DNA of 64,000 nucleotides. Origin: Aplectana chamaeleonis. Lineage: Eukaryota > Nematoda > Chromadorea > Rhabditida > Cosmocercidae. The notes under the pieces are model-generated. The model saw nothing but the letters and a program-made list of their open reading frames with translations, searched no databases and was not told the DNA's origin. Position numbers and translations under genes: made by a program. This document shows positions 55,008-64,000 of the stretch, in pieces (position 1 is the stretch's first letter; every line of letters starts with the position of its first letter). Location of the stretch: positions 186,001-250,000 of the forward strand of contig JAPDOI010000175.1 in assembly GCA_029168955.1 (NCBI GenBank), in the 5' to 3' direction.

Positions 55008-55015
55008 GATTAAGC

Positions 55016-56385
55016 TATGAGCACAAGGAGTCACCAGCAGAGACCTTAGCGGATGGTGATGTCTGATGCTAGGCTTACAAGTTCGATTTTTCCTCATAAT
55101 GTATGCGAACGCTTGGTGACGGATAGCGTAGTGTTTTTAAGATGTGTCGAATATGAATCGCTAAGTCTTCATATGGGGGATTGGTTGGGGCAATTTGGGA
55201 AAATCCGCCTTGAGAACATCGGAGTTTCGAGCTAGATACGGTAAGTATGTACAACTTGACTTTACTCCTGCATTCTATGGTTGCTCATGACCCTTTGAAA
55301 TACAGGTTTGAGCGAAAAACACTCACAATTTCATCAACAGGTAGAAGGGGTATACCCGCAAGGTACATAGTTCATTCTGCTGATTTTGCGCCATGCTAAA
55401 TGGATATCTTGTAAGTGATAGGTATGTCGCTTTCTTCCTTTTGAAGAAGTTGCTCCATAAACCCGATGATGGTATGGTGTACAGAGCTAGTCTCACCCTC
55501 TAACAATTGTAGAAAGGTGAGGTATATTATATAATTGAAGATTGGTGTTAGTTTAGAATTATTGTGGGATTAGTCATAAATTCCTTTAGATCAGCCTAGG
55601 CGCCTTATCTCAGGAATGCCAGTTCTCTCCTCGTCTCCATTTACAGATCGGCTGGAGATATGATGGGAACGAGATGAGCTGGCAACGGGATAAAAGTCGA
55701 GCACGATGAGCCATCGTGGAGCCGAGACAAAGCACGACCGGGAGCTCGCCCGAAAGGGGAGTTCCCAATCATGATGGTCCATCGACGGCAGCCACCTTTT
55801 CACTGGTAGCAGCGAGTGGTTTCGGCCCTTGTGGTCTAAATCACTTCGCTTAAAAACTCTTTTCTATCATTTATCCGGGTTTCGCCTCCTCCCGGGCACC
55901 TTTTGAGTAACTTGGGCTGAGCCAGCTACCTGACACAGACGTCACTGTCAAGGGTTCAGTTTCAAAGCAGATGGGTGGTTTCAATATTAGTTGGGCCGTT
56001 TTTGAGGTTAAAAGTATAGTTTATTGTGGCCGGAGCTCTCAGAATGTCAATTGAGGCATCCCTTTTTTCAAGTTTGGGATTTATCCCATCTTCCAGTAGC
56101 CCATGTCGGACCAGAAACCATATCTCTGATATCAGCCATCGCAATTCTGCATTTGCATGTGTTTTCTTGGGAATCTCGAGAAAAGATGCTTCCAAGCATC
56201 TTTCCTCGATGATAAGAAATTCCTTCGCGAAGAGGTCATGCGGTCCGACGCGTCGGCTCTCAGCCTCGCGGCGGTCGCAGGCGTCTGATGAGAAAGAAAA
56301 TATAGCACTCACAAGAATGCGATCGTCAGTGCGATCATGCCATATCATCATCAAGTCGCAACATATAAGCAGGAGTAACTAATAG
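55016..56385. other. No gene recognised; possible leader of the following retroelement
   Basis: 55590-56380 precedes the gag relic and could contain its LTR and leader, but I find neither a matching repeat after 59040 nor a clear primer-binding site. Confidence 0.3.
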
Positions 56386-57350
56386 ATGCTACTCACAGTC
56401 ATTGCGCCTGTAACTCGATCCCGTTCTGCATCGGCTCAACCTACTGGTTCTACCAACATCTCGCAGCCAGCACTTGTGGATCGTGAGTTTGAGATTTCCT
56501 CTATTGATGTGAGTATGTTGCCCCAGGAAACTGGTTCACAGCTTCTTGAGCTGTCCTTCGGGCGGTTCAAACCCAAACCTCCTATTTATTTAATGGCTCC
56601 GAGAGCCAAGATTTCAGCTCATAGCTTCGAATATTCGAAGACATGGCAAGAATGGTAAATCCACCTATGCAGGACCAACTGAAGGTGAATACCCTAGTTG
56701 GATTCTTAGAGGGCGAAGCCAGAGACTTCATCGACGAGATGTCGGACGAGGATAAGAACGATTACGGTAAGGTAACCAGAATGCTTCGCAACCATTATGA
56801 AGCTCCTCACTTCCGTAATCTTTCACGCCAGCTGCTGTCAGACTGTAAGCAAAACGCGAATGAGAATGCGCGTGATTTTGCCGAAAGAATGAAGAAATTG
56901 GTGTGGAAGATTACTCAAGGGCAGCCGAATGCCGTCCAGAACAAGCGCCTGCTCGACGAGTTTCTTGACCACCTAAACCCGCGCTTCGTTTTCACGTTAA
57001 GGCAGCAGTCCCCTCTAACTTTGATGACACTGTGATTAAAGCAATGACTCACGAGTCACTTCTAGCTGAAGCCGTGAATAACCTGGCCATTTTTTCCTGG
57101 AACGAAACCTGCAACGCCGCAGGTCAACTTTGCCGACCACAATAGGACCAACAACAGAAGTCGCTGGAGTCAATCTCGACAGCCAAATGGTAGCCAAGCA
57201 CGACCGAACCCCGATACGCGTAATTACAGGTACGACCTTAGATTTTACGAAAGAGCGCCGAATTCCAACGTTGTTTGTTTCCGGTGTGGACGCACCGGCC
57301 ACATTCAAACTTTCTGCCGTACCGTGATCCCAAATAGGGAAGTTCGACGC
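56386..57350 (+). pseudogene. LTR-retroelement gag relic with CCHC knuckle
   Basis: It starts MLLTVIAPVTRSRSASAQPT. After a frameshift near 56590 the Retrotrans_gag part runs at 56643-57035 (LVGFLEGEARDFIDEMSDED, NLSRQLLSDCKQNANENARD). Further frame changes at about 57000 and 57110 lead to the knuckle CFRCGRTGHIQTFC at about 57280-57321 (C-X2-C-X4-H-X4-C). It would form the particle core. At least three frame breaks make it inactive. Confidence 0.75.
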
Positions 57351-59040
57351 CGGCGCAGTGAGAATATACACGACAGACGCTCTCCATTTGAAAACCATAA
57401 CGTACAAAACTCGTTTAGAGGACGTCAATGGTCCTCCAGTTTGTCCTCAAGTCCGCGAGCTAGGGGGACAAACGATGGTCGCCGTGATCCTGGACGAGTC
57501 TTTGCGGTGAAAGCGATCAATGAATCGCCTCTTCGAGACCCGAGTTTCGGTCTAAACGCGATCGCACCCCAAGATGCGAAAGATGAACAGATAGCGGCTC
57601 TAGTTCATCGCAATAATCAGTTGGCGAAGCTCGCCTTCGCAACCGATTACCCAAACCAATCTGTTGAATCATCCGAGCACCAGCATCGCGCAAGGCAACG
57701 TTCTTATAGCCTTCCGCGACGGCCTATAACTTGCCTGCTCATCCTAGCTATTTTGGGAGAATGCCTAGCAGATGTGAAACCAATAACTATGCTCTGTCTC
57801 AACACCGCTTCTAACAACTACTTCAAGATTCCTCGTGAGGTAAACTGCTCGAAGGGGCTGCCGCCATCCATCGCCAAGCCAAAAGCAAGCAAGTTGGAGG
57901 CATACCATGGTTCCAGCAATTAGGAGAGTCCTGTGGGTTCCCTTTCGAAATGTCGGTATGAGGACGGAGCATGCACAGTGAAGTCAGGAGCAGCAGTTAT
58001 TTTGAAACCTCAGGAAGAAGAATTCTGTCAGTTCATATTCGTAGCCACTATGGAAGGAACCATGGCCGATAAGGCATGACTTAGCAATACTGAATAATTT
58101 GCCCTCTCTTTTTCATTGAGGAGCACCCAGTTTTCCGACTGTGGGCATACGTTAATTAACATAGACCAGGGTTACGCGGTAAAACTCGTTAGTGTTAGGA
58201 GTCGCAAACAGCGAAGTGTCAAGGGCACACAAGCAAATTCCCCGGTAGGACTAGCTATATCAAACCAACTCGCCGCTCAACTTCTGACCGTTGAGGGAAA
58301 TATGGAAACTTCATCTAGCGCCTCGTTCCATCATGCGATCTTGTATCTGTGCAAATCAATGAATTCGGTGAGACAATCCATGATCGCAGCGATTTCGGCA
58401 CAACCTACTTTGGCCATGCGTGAAATTTTGGCTCGCACAGACATAGAAGCAAAATTCCTCGTCGATAATATAGTACGAAGCCAATCATGTACCCTTTTGC
58501 CTGAAAGCAGAAGCCTTTAACGGATTATGTTTCTCACTACCATTCATCAAAGTGAAATTACCGGGTGGTAAGGTCTGGAGCGCTTTCATCGATCCGGTAA
58601 CTTCTATAATTACCAACGAAGCGGAGCAAATATCGTGTCACGAGGGCATCCGGTTTGAATTTGTTATTAACGGCACCATTAGGAAGTTCGATCCTTTTCG
58701 TGCCTCGTGGGAGCGGCTAGCCCCCAACCATATCACTTCTATTGGAAATTCAGTCGAATCCTCGGCCGCATTTCAAAAGCCAGCTTTGACTATCTTTAAT
58801 AATTTAGTAATCTCTAATATAAGCGAATTCATGTCAGAACAGCAATTAGCGGAATTATGGGTAGCCATTGAGGGTAATCAGGCAGTTCTTGATAGCCATA
58901 TTAACACCCACAGATACGACCAACGACAGGACGTCAAAAACCTAGATCTATCCATAGGGTCACTGTTATCGCTCCCCGACATCTCTTCCCTCTTGTATCA
59001 ATCCTGGATCATCATTTGGAAATCTCCTGTGAATCTCTGA
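57351..59040 (+). pseudogene. Envelope-like glycoprotein relic (retroelement env), broken
   Basis: The frame 57324-57923 runs from the gag knuckle tail into a strongly hydrophobic segment (about 57728-57770) followed by Cys residues, which looks like a signal peptide and the start of a secreted or membrane glycoprotein. Frames at 58116-58520 and 58552-59040 continue with helical Ser/Leu-rich stretches, sequons and a Cys-containing part, as in env proteins of nematode LTR retroelements. Stops and frameshifts separate the pieces. No protease, RT or integrase lies between gag and env. The env call rests on general character and position, not on a catalytic motif. Confidence 0.5.
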
Positions 59041-60286
59041 GGCATTTAGCCGATTCTGAGTACGGAATATTGGAGCACTATCCTCCCTCTAGAACATATT
59101 AAAGTGGCATCTCGAAATTCAGTCTCACGTGTGCAGTCCTCCCTTGTTAGGGCAAACTCGAAAAGAGTGGTTACACATTAGATGTGCACTGAAATTGTGT
59201 ATCAAAGTCCGAAGGTGAACTGAGTGGACGGTTTCCACCAATGGAATTAGCTGGAAATGTCACGGAATCACACTTCTAAAAGCTTCCGGTACAAGAAGCG
59301 AGAGCAACATGTGCTTTTCAATTACCCTGTCCTCCCACACTCCGCAGTGTACTCTTTGATAAGATATCAGCCCCTTCCTTTTTTCATGCATGAAATAATG
59401 GTTGTTCTTAGGAAAGAATGCGGATCCCACTCATTTTGAAAATGACTCAAGTCATTTTCTCTTGAATGATTTCCAGAACAATGATTTTTGTGGCATTGTA
59501 TTTCTTTATTCCCAGAAAAGTAATTTTACCTTGAAGGTTATCAGCAGAGCGACGAAATTCGAATTGCAGTCCTCATGCACTTCCAAATACTGTTTTCCTT
59601 ACCGTCTAAGAAGGAGTGCTCATTTCCGAGCAGCAATATCTTTATCCACATTTAACTGGATAATGACACGTAGTCACGCGTGTGTAAAACTGCAAACAGC
59701 AAGCAGTGCAACAACAACGGCCAAAATATTTAATAAGATCATTATGAACCAATACTGTTCTGAAAACTCTCGCTGACGACTGGGGAAAGCTCAGATTCCT
59801 CTGAGTTCTTCGCTGAGGCTCTTTCTCCTAAACCACTGTTCAAAGAAAGGGAGACTTATAAGCTTTTTTACGAGTGAGCTACTGTCTCTCATGGAGGAAC
59901 CACTAAAATGCATGCGAAGAATTCCAGCATCGGAGCGCAGAAAAGTTTAGATTGGACATGGTCAGAGAGCCCCAACAACCATTTTGGGAGGAACAATACT
60001 TGGAGCGATGCCATAAGGGGTCTGCAGACTTGAAGTCGCGGCGTTGCTCGCAGCGACGAAAAGCTCTGAGTGATGCAATATTGATCGCATTCGACGGCGG
60101 GGCGGCCGACGCAGCGAGAATGGCGACGGTTGAGGACCGCAGTGTTTTGACGCCCTCTACGGCCCTGCGTCACTGCCAGCGAGCGGCAATCGATTCGGCG
60201 ACGATAATGTTTGGAAATGTTTTTTTTTCGCCGCGTCAAGGCTGACGCTCGGCGACCAGTCGCCAGTCGGTGCAACTGCAGACCCC
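59041..60286. other. No gene recognised
   Basis: Overlapping ORFs on both strands at 59889-60296 in a GC-rich patch with 'gtcgcggcgttgctcgcagcgacg' have no recognisable product. Confidence 0.35.
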
Positions 60287-60290
60287 TTAA

Positions 60291-60764
60291 AGGCACAGTC
60301 CAAGCTCAGGGGTAATTTTTTATATTATATTCCGAACGCCGTGTATCGCATCCCTGCCAAGCGCGAAATCTCAATTTGGTCAATGAAGCGAGAAAAAGCG
60401 AGGAAAAAGTCGGCCACGCCCCCTTGAAAGAAAAAAATGGATAACGCCCACCGAGAAGCTTCCGATCTCAATAGAGAAGAGAAACTCGATTGATTCTATT
60501 TAAAATCTATGTTCTTCCATTTATTTTGGTCTGGCTTTATACTGAGACCTGTTGCAGAACTATGGCTGCCTATAACGAGAAAAAACAGGCTCGAGACAAC
60601 TCGTCCGCGAAATTCTCACCCTTTAAATGTAGAACCTTTAAGGGGTCATCACTCTCTTAGTAGCGAGTTCTGAGCGATTCCGGAGACACCATTGTGATCA
60701 GCGTGAAATTTTCTCGAAGATAAGCAAGAAAACAAAAATTTGATTCTGAGGTTGGACTGTGTCT
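60291..60764 (+). mobile_element. TTAA-flanked inverted-repeat element, type A' (474 bp)
   Basis: TTAA at 60287-60290 and 60765-60768. The left end AGGCACAGTCCAAGCTCAG and inverted right end AGACACAGTCCAACCTCAG form the termini. The ends are shared with type A elements while the interior differs. Confidence 0.8.
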
Positions 60765-60768
60765 TTAA

Positions 60769-63170
60769 CGCACTCAGGAAGTATTTTGCCCTGTTAGCCG
60801 CAAGGGGCAAAGGAATCGGGGAGTCGCGGTGAGTCGCACGCGGCGTTTTCGTGGCAGCAGCTACGCGCGCAGATGTTATCGGAAATTAAACTTCATTCGC
60901 AGACCTACTTCTGCTTTCTTTGGATCATGATGATTTTCTGACACTCGTAATGATAATTTTGCACACTATTCCATATAAAAACTACGCAACTGAAAGTGGT
61001 GTTTTTCAACTGTAAAAGTCAGGTGTAAGACAATTTCACCGTGAATACTTTGGGAAATATGGCACCAGATCACAGAAAAATGCTGACTCATGTATCAACT
61101 TTACAGAGGCCTTGCTTTGTCTCACACCCACGCAGAAATAAGGAGATCGAAAAAGTCTAAAAGTTGTTTTGAATTATTTCAGAAAATGATTTGGCGCAGT
61201 ACAACCTCAGGTAATGAAAAAACCGGGAAATGTAGTGAAATGGCCAAAATACGATTCCGTGGTCAAAGAGAGCCCAAGCCGTGACAGACAAAAAATCGAA
61301 TTTTACAAGCCTCCCGTTAGAAAAAAAAAACAAAATCAGGCACTCTACTTAAGCACTAAAACATTTTTTCAATTGAAGCTCTTATACGGAAATTAGCACA
61401 GGTCAAGTTTGGTGAGTGCAATGCTCCAATCCAGATCGTGCTTAGATAAGCTCAACGGAGAAGCTTGTCAAATCCGGCCCTTATCTGTCAACACTTATCG
61501 ATAATTGGATTGGTTTATAATTGACCGCCAAATCGTATTTAGCAATTTAACTATATTTCTGACTTTTTTCTTTACTTTAGGTTATTCTGCGCCGAAGCAT
61601 TTCCTACAATGAGAGTTTTTTAAAGTTTTTTTTTACTTCTAATATTTCGGAAATGTGACATTGCAGCCTCTTGCCAGGAAGCTTAACTTTCAAAAACCTC
61701 TGTATTTTCCCGAAGTTCCTCTCCTAACTTCATTACTGCTTAGCTGTTTTCATTTCGTACCGGCAAAAGCTTTGACGGAAGCCGCCCTCAATATGTTTCT
61801 AAACCGGTACCGATTGATACTGTGGGGCGAGTACACTTCATAAAACTTGTGACACACAACCAACAAAGATCGCCTCTCATTGCTGCACTTTATGCAGCAG
61901 GTTTAGATGAACGGACAACTTCGAACAAATGAACATTTGGGAAAACGAAACAACAGCGAAAATAGGCACAAAACTTTTAAAACCCTGATCTTTCAGATTT
62001 GTGCATGTTTGGGTGAGAACGCAAAATGGCGTCGAAGTATGGTTTTGCTTGAGCGCGATGCGATGTGCTGGCGCGATGTACATCGCAGAGCGAATCATAT
62101 CGTGCGCGATATAAGTAGGGTTCCCCTATATTTTCCTCGTTAAGAAGAGATAGTTCTTTGGCTGTCTTCGTAGGAGCTTGCCCACTACGGACGTAGCGCC
62201 CAACAAAATCGACAATTTCTGGATCATGGAGTACGATCTGCGTTCAAAAAAGGCAAATCATCGGGACTGCTCGGTATAAATATGTCAAGCTACCAAACTC
62301 GTTTCGTCTGGCAGCTCCTTGCCTATCAGTCCTCCCCTTCTTAAGGGCAGTGTCCACGACAAAGCCCTCCTTGAGGTTTCAGTGTGAAACACTAACAAGG
62401 TACGACCCCCGAGGTAGGAGACGTCATGAAAAAAAGTCTCCTAAAAGTTGTGAAGGATGGATAGTTATCTCCATAGGGCGCTCTCGCATCTGTGGTGTAA
62501 GTAGGAGACGCAGGGTTTTGCTGGAGCCAACAACGGGGCTCGGCTCCACCGACCTGGCTGGCTTATGGAGTGAGCAAAGTTAGGAACCGGACATACCATT
62601 CGACGCAGAACTTTACGTGGATTTCAAAAATACCCTTTACTACAAACCTATCTTGAACGGGTAAAGAGTTTTAGGTCAAAAACCGGTGTTTCGTAAAATA
62701 AATTAGGCTAAAGGATCGAGAAAATATTTTTCCAAACTGGAAACACAGAGGTCAACGTAGAATTCTATGGGGATTCCGAAAACAACCTCCTTCAAAGATC
62801 TATCTCCAAGCACAAAAAAGTTATGGACGAAAAACCGATCATTTCAGGCGGAAAAAATGTACTTTATATACTGAAATTGGCTAGAAGAGCGAAAACGTAT
62901 TTTTAAAAAGTGAAAACGCTGCTCGATGCAAATTTTTATGGAAATTTCGAAAACAACCTTCACCAAAGGGCTATCTCTAACAAGGGAACCACAATGAGCC
63001 ATAGTAACCATTCTGAGTGAGATGTATACACGATTGTAGGTCCAGGTAAGGTAGTAAACAAATATCAATACTAGCTGCCTAGACCTCCCACAGAGAACGC
63101 TGTGACCCGCCGAAGTTTGCTCCCCGCAGAAGAGGGGACACGTCTACGCGGGGTAATCAGTGGGCAGTGT
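60769..63170. other. No gene recognised
   Basis: Mostly AT-rich. 62341 onwards starts TTAAGGGCAGTGTCCACGAC, a decayed left end of a TTAA element without a right end. 62630-63000 has repeated 'tatctc' and 'ttcgaaaacaacctt' type blocks. Confidence 0.35.
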
Positions 63171-63243
63171 GGCAGCCGTGGTATAGTGCAAGGTTCTCGC
63201 TTCGTGAATGAGCCATGGAGGGTTCGATCCCCGAGCCATGCGA
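63171..63243 (+). tRNA. tRNA-like sequence, probably a pseudogene or SINE head
   Basis: It contains TGGTATAGTGCAAGG, like an A box, and GGTTCGATCCC, a perfect B box, at suitable spacing. The anticodon-arm position has the loop TTCGTGA (CGT anticodon), but the acceptor and T stems pair poorly. More likely a tRNA-derived repeat than a working tRNA. Confidence 0.3.
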
Positions 63244-63440
63244 AATTTTTGCATTTTTAGTTTTCTCCTCGGAATTTTATGATTTTCTTACCTTCGACAT
63301 TTTTAGCACTTTCGCACATATAATCAGGTTTCGGAAATACAATTTTAGACACATTCTCTCGACGTATTCTGTTGCCTTGATGGAAGAATTGCGTTGTTTT
63401 CTCTTCGTTTGGCGTTGAAAGTGGAGAGCGAAAATTCATT

Positions 63441-64000
63441 TTAACACTGATGGAACGATAAAAAAAAATGGGAAAAGCACAAATGATGTTTACAAACGGC
63501 GCATCGAATAAAAACCGTACACTGACATCCGTCCTCGAAACAGTCTGCGGCCTCAAGCCGGAATAGGTATTCTCCCGGAGTGTCAAACTGACCTGGACGC
63601 TCGTCTACGTACCCTGCCATATAGTACTTGAGGAAATTCACAAATCTCGGCGCACAAAACATTCTGTAGACTTGCGAAATCACCATGAGAATGTTGTCTC
63701 TTTGTGCTACAATGAAATCGATGTCGTTAACGAGTATATGTGCTCGGATTCTTTTCATGACATTCTTCAATGGCCCGAAAAAGAAGACGTCGAGAGGTTG
63801 AATCATCGATGCTGCACCAGGAGGGATGTTCCGTACAACTACGAGATGGCCTAAACTAGGTTTGCATGAGTGGAATTTACCTACAGGACTAGAGTGAATT
63901 AATTAACTTCGGGAATTGCTTTGTTTATGGTCTCGATATCACGAAATGACGACCACGAGTCCACAATGAGATATGTCTCACGAGGTCCTCCAGGTACAAA
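63441..64000 (-). pseudogene. DDE transposase fragment (pogo/Tigger-like), cut by window edge
   Basis: On the minus strand LIVDSWSSFRD near 63955 carries an Asp in a DDE-type context. After a stop-containing 50-bp stretch, GHLVVVRNIPPGAASMIQPL and then DVFFFGPLK supply the third acidic residue in the QPLD motif typical of pogo-type transposases. The C-terminus ends with paired Cys (CQC, CAVCKHHLCFSHF), a possible zinc-binding tail. A GT..AG intron may lie at about 63851-63896, but the phases I tried do not join cleanly, so a frameshift is likely. The N-terminal part lies beyond the right edge. Confidence 0.6.

Noticed and set aside
59889..60296. 135-codon minus-strand ORF
   Set aside because: GC-rich repeat patch with an equally long plus-strand ORF; no domain.

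Overview
This window looks like a repeat-rich chromosomal region of a nematode, most probably a clade V strongylid of the hookworm type. The reasons are short introns of about 50-65 bp with GT..AG ends, an RTE-type retrotransposon, a Tc3-type transposon with the two-site terminal repeats known from Caenorhabditis, BEL/Pao and Ty3/gypsy-like gag relics, a Penelope-like element and many short inverted-repeat elements. The species-level placement is inference. No bacterial operons, rRNA genes or CRISPR arrays are visible.

Only two convincing host genes are seen. One is on the minus strand (10256-10777): three exons encode a signal peptide and the start of what looks like an astacin metalloprotease propeptide. 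The rest of that gene is absent or lies beyond a retrotransposon inserted 17 bp past the exon 3 donor. The other is on the plus strand (28761-30187): four exons splice in frame to a 106-residue protein of unknown function.

The rest is mobile DNA, from left to right. At 1-2738 is the 5' part of an LTR retrotransposon on the minus strand (LTR, primer-binding site, gag, zinc knuckle, broken protease). At 5778-10238 is an RTE retrotransposon interrupted at a TA by a 1599-bp Tc3-like element. From 11.6 to 21 kb there is a cluster of inverted-repeat elements: a TTAA-flanked superfamily, TA-flanked elements and a nested pair. A perfect 49-bp-arm hairpin sits at 22995-23095. A BEL/Pao gag relic lies at 26.5-27.9 kb. 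At 30640-36087 is a Penelope-like element with a 13-bp target duplication, three hammerhead-like motifs and two TTAA elements nested in its terminal repeat. At 36.2-37.4 kb are further inverted-repeat elements. At 37.4-41.2 kb is a CR1/Jockey-type retrotransposon with a PHD finger, an endonuclease, an RT and a 2A-like motif. At 41943-44047 and 52903-55007 are two nearly identical 2105-bp hAT-like elements in opposite orientation, each with its own perfect 8-bp target duplication. At 56.4-59.0 kb is a gag and envelope-like relic lacking pol. The right edge carries a fragment of a DDE transposase.

Almost all element genes carry stops, frameshifts or insertions, so this is a graveyard with clear insertion order. 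The youngest-looking events are the twin hAT elements, the Tc3-like copy (one internal stop) and the perfect palindrome. Every identity comes from reading motifs and repeats by eye; no database search was possible.
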